This document shows positions 54,740 through 61,752 of a DNA stretch of 64,000 nucleotides, one piece after another (position 1 is the stretch's first letter; each line of letters opens with the position of its first letter). The stretch is from Leptotrichia wadei (lineage in GTDB: Bacteria > Fusobacteriota > Fusobacteriia > Fusobacteriales > Leptotrichiaceae). Under the pieces are notes generated by a model that did not search any database, was not told the origin of the DNA, and worked only from the letters and a program-made list of their open reading frames with translations. The DNA is taken from positions 1,054,001 through 1,118,000 of the forward strand of contig NZ_AP019841.1 in NCBI RefSeq assembly GCF_007990445.1, written 5' to 3'. Made by a program: the position numbers and the translations under genes.

Positions 54740-56323
54740 TTGTTGGACTTAGTTTTAAAATTGTATTTTTATGAAAATAATAAAATGACATTTGAAGAGA
54801 AATTATTATTGGAAAGAGATTATAAAAATATAATTCAAGAACAGGGAGAAAAATTTGCAAGAGAAGCTGATCTTGATAATTTTGGAATTACAAAAATTGT
54901 ATCAGCTGTAAGTTATTCGCAAAAGAAAGATATTTTTTCTGAGATGTCGTTTGAAAAGGATTTAAGGATATTTAAAAATATAAAAAAAATATATTTTTTG
55001 TATACTAAAGAAACTATAGAAAGTTTTAATAAAATTTCAGAAGAGATGAAAGGGAGAAATATAAAATCATTTGGTATTCAGATAGTTGGAAATACTATCG
55101 AAGAAAGTTATAAGGAAATAAAAAAATTGATTTATTCAGGTAAGATATCAAAATTAGATACTATTTTTGACACTACATTGGGAATGAAAACATTATCCAC
55201 AGCAATGTATAGAATTTCATCGGAAAGAAAAATTAGAGCCATTAATTGGAATGAAAAGCAAATTTCAAAATATGTTGTAAATGATGGGGGAATAAAGAGA
55301 GCTAATGGGAATATACATTTATACCCAACTATGACTTTAAATTTTATGAAAGAGCCTATAAAAGAGCATTTGAGCATATACACAATGATTAATGAAGCAA
55401 TAGAAAAAATGGATTATCATAATGTAGCGAAGTTTTATAAGATAACAGGAAGAGATGATACGGCATTTTTTTATAGTGAAATAAGTAAAATTTTTGATCT
55501 TGATAGAATGCTGGATGAGGACAGTTATAGTTTTTATGACAAGCTGGAAAGAATATTGAAAAAAATTTTTAATTATGAGAGATTTTATGAAAAAGAAACG
55601 CAAAATAAGTTAAAGAAAGTTATATGTTTTTTATTATTTTTAATTTTATATGAAGATTATGAAGATTTTGAAAAAAGAGAGATTGAGTGGTTTAGGTTTA
55701 ATGATAAAGTTTTTGGTATAAAAGAAAAAGATTTTAAAAAGTTTGAAGAAGAATATTTTGAATTTGATAAGGATAAATATTATTATTATTTAATGGCGAA
55801 AGGATATTTCTTATCAGGAAAAAGAAATAAAATTTATTTAAATGAAGTAGTCAAAAAAATAAATGATGAAATTAAAGCTGATGGAATGGAAGAAGAATTT
55901 AATAATTTAGATGAAATAACAAACTATATATATGGAGATGAAGATGTTATTGATTTTGATTTTGAAAAAGAGTTGAAAGAGGAAGCTCTAAAACTGACTT
56001 TTGGAGAAACTTTTATAAAAATTCCTTGTCTTGAAGCAAAAAATAATTTTTTGGAAATAAATGTGAATTTAAAAGCGAATAATATAAAATATATACCTAT
56101 TTACAAATTACTTGAAGTGGCTAATACTGAAAGAAAATTAGGATCTAATGAAGTACGTAATATTTTAGAAAATAGAGATAGAAAATTAAGAAAGGAAGCT
56201 AAAAATCCATCTCCAATATTTAGAATTTTTAATGAAGTAAAATCAGTAATAAAAGTAATTAATGAATTGATAAAAGAAGAAATGAAAAATACAATCTTAC
56301 AGGAGAAGATTTCATACTATTAA
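54740..56323 (+). CDS. Third CARF-like protein of unknown output
   Basis: A 527-residue protein starting at TTG 54740. Residues about 70-180 look like a CARF domain (IKKIYFLYTK; DTIFDTTLGMKTLSTAMYRISSE, with the D-x-T-x-G-x-K loop). The rest is helical and acidic with no R-x4-H HEPN site or nuclease motif that I can see; the C-terminus has a possible winged-helix-like stretch (SNEVRNILENRDRKLRKEA). A short ORF at 54666-54758 (MELMLDNIKNEIL...) has a better start and could be the real N-terminus joined by a frameshift, since the TTG lacks a ribosome binding site. Confidence 0.65.
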   Translation: MLDLVLKLYFYENNKMTFEEKLLLERDYKNIIQEQGEKFAREADLDNFGITKIVSAVSYSQKKDIFSEMSFEKDLRIFKNIKKIYFLYTKETIESFNKISEEMKGRNIKSFGIQIVGNTIEESYKEIKKLIYSGKISKLDTIFDTTLGMKTLSTAMYRISSERKIRAINWNEKQISKYVVNDGGIKRANGNIHLYPTMTLNFMKEPIKEHLSIYTMINEAIEKMDYHNVAKFYKITGRDDTAFFYSEISKIFDLDRMLDEDSYSFYDKLERILKKIFNYERFYEKETQNKLKKVICFLLFLILYEDYEDFEKREIEWFRFNDKVFGIKEKDFKKFEEEYFEFDKDKYYYYLMAKGYFLSGKRNKIYLNEVVKKINDEIKADGMEEEFNNLDEITNYIYGDEDVIDFDFEKELKEEALKLTFGETFIKIPCLEAKNNFLEINVNLKANNIKYIPIYKLLEVANTERKLGSNEVRNILENRDRKLRKEAKNPSPIFRIFNEVKSVIKVINELIKEEMKNTILQEKISYY

Positions 56324-56377
56324 ATTCACAAAAAGCAAATTACAGTATATTTATTTCAGAAAAATTTCAATGGTAAT

Positions 56378-56405
56378 AAAAAAACCAGCGGAATAACCGC
56401 TGGTT
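56378..56405 (-). terminator. Terminator of the micropeptide cluster
   Basis: On the minus strand a perfect 9-bp stem AACCAGCGG/CCGCTGGTT with a 5-nt loop is followed by T7. Its polarity shows that the four upstream micro-ORFs are transcribed leftwards. The plus-strand side lacks a U-tract. Confidence 0.85.
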
Positions 56406-56418
56406 AGACGTGAAAAAA

Positions 56419-56478
56419 TTAATTAGTAATCATAGGAATAATATCGATAAGAAGAATATCACGAATATTAGTAATCAT
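56419..56478 (-). CDS. Micropeptide 4 (19 residues)
   Basis: Short ORF MITNIRDILLIDIIPMITN with AGGAGGTA 6 bp upstream. The same 12 bases (ATGATTACTAAT) occur at both ends of the ORF. It is less like the other three but equally hydrophobic. Last ORF before the terminator. Confidence 0.5.
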   Translation of the reverse strand: MITNIRDILLIDIIPMITN

Positions 56479-56519
56479 AAGAATACCTCCTAAAAATATA
56501 AACAGTAAAGATATAAGAA

Positions 56520-56594
56520 TTAAAGATCATTTAAAGCATCAGTAACTAGAGTAGTAATAATAGTGGCAATAGCACTGATAATAATTGAGTTCAT
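56520..56594 (-). CDS. Micropeptide 3 (24 residues)
   Basis: Begins MNSIIISAIATIITTL and ends TDALNDL. AAAGGAGGTG, nearly perfect to the 16S 3' end, lies about 8 bp upstream. It shares with micropeptide 2 the start MN(P/S)III, the central A-T-I-(I/V)-x-T-L and the end A-(L/I)-N-D. There is no signal peptide or cleavage site, so it would be a leaderless, membrane-active helix. Possible roles: phenol-soluble-modulin-like peptide, leaderless bacteriocin, or type I toxin. Confidence 0.6.
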   Translation of the reverse strand: MNSIIISAIATIITTLVTDALNDL

Positions 56595-56645
56595 AAATAA
56601 GCACCTCCTTTATAATTATAATAAGAAAAATAAGGCAGTATGAAA

Positions 56646-56720
56646 TTAATTATCATTTATAGCCTTGATGATTAAAGTAGCAACAATAGTAGCAGCAGCA
56701 TTGATAATAATAGGATTCAT
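56646..56720 (-). CDS. Micropeptide 2 (24 residues)
   Basis: Begins MNPIIINAAATIVATL and ends IKAINDN, with AAAGGAGGTGA 5 bp before the ATG. It is the clearest paralogue of micropeptide 3. It has its own promoter with a pair of TTTCGTAA repeats. The hydrophobic core with a polar C-terminal end suggests a membrane-inserting helix. Too small for standard gene callers. Confidence 0.65.
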   Translation of the reverse strand: MNPIIINAAATIVATLIIKAINDN

Positions 56721-56750
56721 ATTTATCACCTCCTTTGTGATTATGTATTA

Positions 56751-56795
56751 ATTATATACGGTAAAGATTACGAAACGAACAGTTGACTTACGAAA
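56751..56795 (-). promoter_or_regulatory. Promoter P2 with paired direct repeats
   Basis: On the minus strand: TTTCGTAA (56795-56788), 12 bp, TTTCGTAA (56775-56768), 11 bp, TATAAT (56756-56751). The proximal repeat overlaps the -35 region. The repeats are 20 bp apart start to start, two helical turns. The same spacing occurs at P1. Confidence 0.75.
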
Positions 56796-56800
56796 TTAGA

Positions 56801-56851
56801 TTAATCATTTAAAGCATTAATAACTAAAGTAACGATAAGAGTGGCAAGCAT
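56801..56851 (-). CDS. Micropeptide 1 (16 residues)
   Basis: MLATLIVTLVINALND. It aligns without gaps to the last 16 positions of the common core of micropeptides 2 and 3 (A-T-L-I-x-T-L-V-x-x-A-L-N-D) but lacks the MNPIII start. Its ribosome binding site (AAGGAAG) is weaker, so it may be a shortened or decaying copy. Confidence 0.5.
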   Translation of the reverse strand: MLATLIVTLVINALND

Positions 56852-56883
56852 AACGAAGTACTTCCTTTATGATTTATGTATTA

Positions 56884-56928
56884 ATTATAATATATGAGGA
56901 TTACGAAAAAAAATTGATTTTTACGAAA
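56884..56928 (-). promoter_or_regulatory. Promoter P1 with paired direct repeats
   Basis: On the minus strand: TTTCGTAA (56928-56921), 12 bp, TTTCGTAA (56908-56901), 11 bp, TATAAT (56889-56884), identical in geometry to P2. The distal repeat is only 21 bp from the divergent csx20 start, so one regulator could affect both directions. Confidence 0.75.
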
Positions 56929-56949
56929 ATGAAAGGAAAAAGATAGGGA

Positions 56950-57336
56950 ATGAAAAATAAAAAAGCATTATTAGTATTTTCGCATCAATTAACAGAAAAT
57001 CAAGAAAAAGAACTAGTTGAAGAATATGGAGTAAAAGAGATTGAGCATTTGCCAGAAGAACTACAAAATATGTGGTCAAATGTTTCAATAAAAAAAGATT
57101 ATAAAGAAAATTTAAAAAAAATAAAAGAATTTGTTAAAGAAAATTTTGACAAAGGAGATATAATTTTAATACAAGGCAATTGGGGATATACTTACAATCT
57201 TGTGAAATGGTCAATAGAAAAAGAATTAATTCCTGTATACAGTTACACTGAAAGAAATGTTGAAGAAATAAAAGAGGGGGAAACTGTAAAAAAAATTAGT
57301 TATTTCAAACACGTAAAATTTATTAAATATGAATAA
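56950..57336 (+). CDS. csx20: Csx20-family type III CRISPR accessory protein
   Basis: A 128-residue Rossmann-like protein. ALLVFSHQLTENQEKELVEEYGVKEI, LPEELQNMWSNV, GDIILIQGNWGYTYNLVKWSI and the end FKHVKFIKY match my recollection of Csx20, a small family found with type III systems and proposed to be CARF-like ring nucleases that degrade cyclic oligoadenylate. It would switch off the Csx1 RNases. The ribosome binding site is modest (AGGGA close to the ATG). It stands alone between the divergent micropeptide genes and cas10. Confidence 0.8.
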   Translation: MKNKKALLVFSHQLTENQEKELVEEYGVKEIEHLPEELQNMWSNVSIKKDYKENLKKIKEFVKENFDKGDIILIQGNWGYTYNLVKWSIEKELIPVYSYTERNVEEIKEGETVKKISYFKHVKFIKYE

Positions 57337-57413
57337 AATATACAAAATATTTAAAGTAATATGATATGAAAAAAATGATAATTACCAAAATGTGCTCGAA
57401 CCCATTTAAAATA

Positions 57414-57503
57414 GAACTATTAAAAATTATATAAAACTAGGGTTTAAGTAAAATAGTCATAACTTTTAAGTTTAATTTTAAGGTAGTTTTACTATAAAAT
57501 AAT
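57414..57503 (+). repeat. Dispersed ~85 bp repeat, copy B
   Basis: Begins GAACTATTAAAAATTATA like copy A (1337-1422) and contains AAAATAGTCATAA at the same offset. Lies in the csx20-cas10 gap together with a leader-like segment and an IS relic, so this 480-bp gap is a patchwork of repeats. Confidence 0.6.
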
Positions 57504-57546
57504 ATGTTTTATAAAAGTGCCTTTATGATTTACCTTTATATAAAAT

Positions 57547-57596
57547 TCAAAAAAACTTTGAAAAATCAAAAAGTATAGTAAAATAAGTTTGTAGTT
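57547..57596 (+). promoter_or_regulatory. CRISPR-leader-like promoter segment before cas10
   Basis: TTTGAAAAATCAAAAA followed by TAAAATAAGTTTGTAGT matches the leader of the distant array (25216-25267) closely. It supplies TTGAAA (57558-57563) and TAAAAT (57579-57584) with a short 15-bp spacer. It may drive the csm operon or may mark the old position of a leader. Confidence 0.6.
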
Positions 57597-57623
57597 AAGT
57601 AAAAGTAATGTATTAGTAAAGAT

Positions 57624-57679
57624 AGATTGTATAATAAAATGCAACAAATTTTAAAATAAAATAGAACTCATGATAATTT
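57624..57679 (+). mobile_element. Relic of the IS30-family left end
   Basis: AGATTGTATAATA ... AACTCATGATAATTT matches the left end of the element at 47107-47161 over about 55 bp with scattered changes. No transposase follows. Confidence 0.55.
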
Positions 57680-57816
57680 TTATTAATTTAATTAGATTTT
57701 TGTTAAAAAATTTAGTGAAAAATTGTTATTTCTTAAGAAATGTGGTATAAATATAGTAATAAAAATAAAATTAGATGGATATATATAACAATGTTAAATA
57801 TAAAAAAGGAGGAGTG

Positions 57817-60282
57817 ATGTTTAAGTTAGAAAATATGGAACAAGTTGTTTCCTTGGCTGGACTGTTACATGATTTTGGAAAGTTTACAAATAGATCATCA
57901 AGTTATGTAAAAAATATAAAAAATAAAGAATATAGAACATTTAAGCATCCTGTGTTGTCAAAAGAATTTATATGTTTTTTAGAAGAAAATAGAATAATAG
58001 AAAGTTCTGAATTGTTAGAAAATTTGAAGGACCTTGTTTTAAAACATCACGAAAGCAAAGAATTTAATGAAGTTAAGCTTTCAGTTAAGGATATTGAAGA
58101 TAAAAAATTACAAAGAATTGGAAATATAGTAGCAAGAGCAGATAATTATTCTGCTTTTGAAAGAAGAGAAGAGTCCATTGAAAAAGATCAAAGAGAGGAC
58201 ACTCATTGGAGAAGAAAACCTTTAAATCCAATATTTGAAACAATTTCTTTAAAAAATGATGAAAACAAAAATGATTCATCATATTTTGCATATAAATTAA
58301 ATTCCCTTAGTTATGAATCTATTTTTTGTCAACGACTTGCAACAGGAATAGATGCGAATAATTTTAGAGGAAATAATGAAGAAGAATTGTATAAACATAT
58401 ATGTAATTTTTTTGATGAAATAAAAAATATAAATAGTAGTAACTATGATGTATTTTTTTCACAATTATATTTATTAATGGAAAAATATATGTGGTGTATA
58501 GCATCGGACACACAAACAAAAATATCGGATATCTCGTTGTTTGATCATTTAAAAAGCACTTCAGCATTAGCATTGGCTTCTTATAAATATCATAAAGAAA
58601 ATAACATATTAGAAAATGGGAATCAGCCTAGAAAAGAAATTAAGCAATTTACAGTTTTAGTTGGAGATGTTAGTGGGATTCAGAATTTTATTTATGATGG
58701 TATAAAATCAGAAGGTGCTGCTAAAACATTGAGAGGAAAATCTTTTTTTGTAAAAATGATAAGCGATGCCATAGCATTACATTTAATAAAAGAATTTGAG
58801 TTAAATTTAACAAATATTATTTTAACTGCTGGTGGAAAGTTTTATATTTTACTTCAAAATACGGACGATTCGACGAAAAAAGTAGAGGAAATAAAAGAAA
58901 AATTGAATGATTATTTGTATAAAGAATTTTTTGGGCAGCTTTTTGTAAATATTGTAACTATTGAATCAAATGGTAATGAAATAGCTAGAAATTTTACTAA
59001 AATTCTTGAAAAGGGAAATAGAAAATTAAATTGGCAAAAAGATAAAAGATTCTTTAATCAAATAAAAGAAAATCCAATTTTTGATGTAAGATATAGAAGC
59101 GATGGAACAACTGCTCTAGATAGATTAAATGAAAAATTTAAGGAAATGGGAGGGAAAATTCCAAAAGCTAAATTTATAGGTATAAGATACAATCATAAAG
59201 CAGATAATAAAAAAACTTTTGAAGTGATTGAAAATATGTCTATTCAGTTTTTTAAATCAAAGAAAGATATTGATATTTCAGGAAAAAACGAGAAAATAGA
59301 TTTAGTAATATCTCTCAATAATATTGAAATAGTTGAAAATTATCCCACAATATTAAGATTTATTAGTAACTATGCTCCTTTAGAAGAAAATAAAAATTCA
59401 TTGAAAAGTTTTGAAGATATTTCTAGTACAGCAATGGGAAATAAAAAAATAGCAGTTTATAAAGCAGATGTAGACAATTTAGGAATGATATTCAGTATAG
59501 GACTTAAGAAAAAAAAGAATCTTTCGGATGAAGAATTGGAGAAATTAGAAGAAACTGATGAAAAAAAAGATTATCGTTCTATCTCAAGAATTTCTACTTT
59601 AAGCAGAAATATGGAATACTTTTTTTCGTATTGGATGAATTCAATTTTTGAAAAAGGAAAAGTAGAAATCTATTTAGGCAACAAGATTAAGAAAGAAATA
59701 GACTTGAGTGAAATATATGTTCTTTATTCTGGAGGAGATGATTTAGTCATAATAGGTCCTTGGGATAAAATTATCTTTGTATCATATTTTATAAAAAATA
59801 ATTTTGAAAAGTTTGTGACAGAAAACGAAGAAATAACTCTATCTGGTGGAATAGCTATTTCACACCCAAAATTAAAAATAATAAATGGAATTAATGAAGC
59901 TGGAGAACTTGAAGAAAAATCTAAAGAAATTGACAAAGATAAAAATGCTCTTACTTTATTTGATAAATCATTTAAATGGGATGAATTTGAAAAAATATTT
60001 GAGTTTGCTGAAAGACTACAAAAAATATATGGAAATAAAGAAGAAGGAGAAATGATTACACAAACATTTTTATATAGGTGTTTAAATTATACAGAAATGG
60101 CCGAAAAGTTATATAAATCTTTGTCAGGAATTGATAAAAATAGTAAAGCTGGGAAAAATATAGATTTTAATTTATTAACATATATTTCAAAATTTGAATA
60201 TGACTATGGTAGAAATATATTGCCAAAATTGAAGGAACTTGAATCTGAGATTGAAAAAAATAGAAAAAAACTTGAAAAGTAA
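57817..60282 (+). CDS. cas10: Type III-A Cas10 / Csm1, C-terminally frameshifted
   Basis: Signature subunit of the Csm complex. The N-terminal HD nuclease motif is H18-D19 (LLHDFGKF) with a second LKHHES. Two palm-like domains follow; the second has GGDD at 639-642 (LYSGGDDLVII), so cyclic oligoadenylate synthesis should be intact. The ATG at 57817 follows AAGGAGGAG; a 57775 start lies ahead of that site. The frame stops at 60282, yet the next 60 codons in the -1 frame continue the expected C-terminal domain, indicating a one-base loss. csm2 follows. Confidence 0.93.
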   Translation: MFKLENMEQVVSLAGLLHDFGKFTNRSSSYVKNIKNKEYRTFKHPVLSKEFICFLEENRIIESSELLENLKDLVLKHHESKEFNEVKLSVKDIEDKKLQRIGNIVARADNYSAFERREESIEKDQREDTHWRRKPLNPIFETISLKNDENKNDSSYFAYKLNSLSYESIFCQRLATGIDANNFRGNNEEELYKHICNFFDEIKNINSSNYDVFFSQLYLLMEKYMWCIASDTQTKISDISLFDHLKSTSALALASYKYHKENNILENGNQPRKEIKQFTVLVGDVSGIQNFIYDGIKSEGAAKTLRGKSFFVKMISDAIALHLIKEFELNLTNIILTAGGKFYILLQNTDDSTKKVEEIKEKLNDYLYKEFFGQLFVNIVTIESNGNEIARNFTKILEKGNRKLNWQKDKRFFNQIKENPIFDVRYRSDGTTALDRLNEKFKEMGGKIPKAKFIGIRYNHKADNKKTFEVIENMSIQFFKSKKDIDISGKNEKIDLVISLNNIEIVENYPTILRFISNYAPLEENKNSLKSFEDISSTAMGNKKIAVYKADVDNLGMIFSIGLKKKKNLSDEELEKLEETDEKKDYRSISRISTLSRNMEYFFSYWMNSIFEKGKVEIYLGNKIKKEIDLSEIYVLYSGGDDLVIIGPWDKIIFVSYFIKNNFEKFVTENEEITLSGGIAISHPKLKIINGINEAGELEEKSKEIDKDKNALTLFDKSFKWDEFEKIFEFAERLQKIYGNKEEGEMITQTFLYRCLNYTEMAEKLYKSLSGIDKNSKAGKNIDFNLLTYISKFEYDYGRNILPKLKELESEIEKNRKKLEK

Positions 60283-60461
60283 GAGATAATGAAGAAAAAA
60301 ATAAAATAGTAAAAATAATTAAAGATAAGGAAGAAAAAGTTGAAATAATTAAAGAATTAAGAAATAAATTTATGGAAGAAATAGACAATAAGCAAGGTAA
60401 TTTTTTAACAAAATATATGAGAATAGTTTTAAACTATATAATTTATTTGAATAGAAAGTAG
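60279..60461 (+). pseudogene. Out-of-frame C-terminal tail of Cas10
   Basis: Sixty codons, open in the -1 frame relative to cas10, end FLTKYMRIVLNYIIYLNRK and a stop at 60459-60461, 12 bp before the csm2 start. That closing helix resembles the usual end of Csm1. One extra A in the GAAAAG at about 60274-60279 would join it to cas10. It could be a real mutation, a slippage product or an assembly error. Confidence 0.65.
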
Positions 60462-60473
60462 CAGGTGAAGAAT

Positions 60474-61013
60474 ATGGGAAATAGTAAAATATTTTTTAGT
60501 GATTTTAAGAAAGAAAATAATTCAGAAAGAAGAGGTAGTAATAGTCGAAATCGGAATGGTAAAAATATACAAAATAATAATTGGAATAGTCCAAAATTTA
60601 AAGTGACAGAAATAATGAAAGAAATATTAGAAAAAGGTTATCGAGACAAATCAAAAAATGTATTAAGAAAAGAGCTTGTATCGATAGAAGCTAAAAATAT
60701 AGCAGAAAATATGAAAATAACAAATAGTCAGTTAAGAGCATTTTTTAATGAATTAAAAAAATTAAAGCAAAAATATATAGATGAAAATGAGAAAAATGTA
60801 GATAAATTACATATAGAGTTATTGATATTAAAATCAAAATTAGAGTATAAAAAAGGTGGAAAGAAAATAACAAATGAATTTTCTGAATTTATGGAAAAAA
60901 ATATTGACATTGTCATTAAAGAAAATACAATACAAAGTTATAAAGATTTTTTAGTATTTTTTGAAACAGTATTAGGATATATGTATGGACTTGGTGGGGT
61001 AAATAATAGATAG
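60474..61013 (+). CDS. csm2: Csm2 small subunit
   Basis: Helical small subunit that lines the inner filament of the Csm complex, 179 residues. The core TNSQLRAFFNELKKLKQKY and FVETVLGY-like FFETVLGYMYGLGG are family features. A basic Asn/Arg-rich N-terminal tail (about 35 residues) is longer than usual. The ATG at 60474 has AGGTGA 5 bp upstream; the GTG at 60465 overlaps that site. Next in order: csm3. Confidence 0.92.
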   Translation: MGNSKIFFSDFKKENNSERRGSNSRNRNGKNIQNNNWNSPKFKVTEIMKEILEKGYRDKSKNVLRKELVSIEAKNIAENMKITNSQLRAFFNELKKLKQKYIDENEKNVDKLHIELLILKSKLEYKKGGKKITNEFSEFMEKNIDIVIKENTIQSYKDFLVFFETVLGYMYGLGGVNNR

Positions 61014-61029
61014 AAAAGGAGAATAAAAA

Positions 61030-61749
61030 ATGTCAGAATATAAATTAATGGGAATATATAAAATAAGTGGACAAATAAAATTAGAAACAGGATTACATAT
61101 CGGTGGAGATGAAGGTGTTATAGAAATTGGAGGAAATGATAATCCTATTGTAAGAGATATAGCAACAGAAAATCCTTATATACCAGGAAGTAGTTTAAAA
61201 GGGAAAATGAGATATTTATTGGAATGGTATACTGGAAAAGTGACTAGCGATGGAAAGGTATATGATGGAAAAAATTTATCAAAAGATAGTGAAGGTGATA
61301 CACTTTTAAATGTATTTGGTGGAACGGCAGGTGGAAATGGTAGAAAAGGTCCTACAAGAATAACAGTAAAAGATATATTTTTGAGTGAGGATTCAGAAAA
61401 AGAAGTAAAGAAAATGAAAGAGAGAACGGGAACGGATACAGAATTAAAAATAGAGAATAGTATAAATAGACTTGATTCAAGTGCTAATCCAAGAAATTTA
61501 GAGAGAGTCCCAAGAAATCTAATTTTTGATATGGAAATTAATTTTAAAGTTTTAAATATAGATAAAAAAGATGAAATAGAAAAAATAATAAAAGATGGAT
61601 TAAAATTAGTTGAAATAGAAGGGCTTGGAGGAGCAGTTTCAAGAGGAAGTGGACAAATAAAATTTGAAAATTTAAAAATAAAAAATTTATTTGATGAACA
61701 ACAAAAAGAAGAAAATTTAAATTTAAATGATATAAAATTAGGAGATTAG
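61030..61749 (+). CDS. csm3: Csm3 backbone RAMP protein
   Basis: Repeated Cas7-like backbone subunit that cuts bound target RNA every six nucleotides. LETGLHIGGDEG, the catalytic loop IGGNDNPIVRD (Asp37, matching Asp33 of Streptococcus thermophilus Csm3) and IPGSSLKGKMRYLLEW are textbook; the glycine-rich GLGGAVSRGSGQIKF closes the RAMP fold. 239 residues. It precedes csm4 by 3 bp. Confidence 0.97.
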   Translation: MSEYKLMGIYKISGQIKLETGLHIGGDEGVIEIGGNDNPIVRDIATENPYIPGSSLKGKMRYLLEWYTGKVTSDGKVYDGKNLSKDSEGDTLLNVFGGTAGGNGRKGPTRITVKDIFLSEDSEKEVKKMKERTGTDTELKIENSINRLDSSANPRNLERVPRNLIFDMEINFKVLNIDKKDEIEKIIKDGLKLVEIEGLGGAVSRGSGQIKFENLKIKNLFDEQQKEENLNLNDIKLGD

Positions 61750-61752
61750 AAG

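Noticed and set aside
56419-56851. Interpreting the micro-ORF region as a plus-strand 3' UTR of the third CARF-like gene only
   Set aside because: Terminator polarity, four ribosome binding sites and two promoters all point to minus-strand transcription.
56884-56928. TTACGAAA repeats as short CRISPR-like repeats
   Set aside because: Only four 8-bp copies in two pairs with fixed promoter spacing; this is operator-like, not array-like.
60262-60282. Programmed -1 frameshift on A-AAA-AAA to extend Cas10
   Set aside because: After a slip at that heptamer the -1 frame meets TGA almost at once (ACT TGA), so the tail would not be reached; a simple base loss further on fits better.
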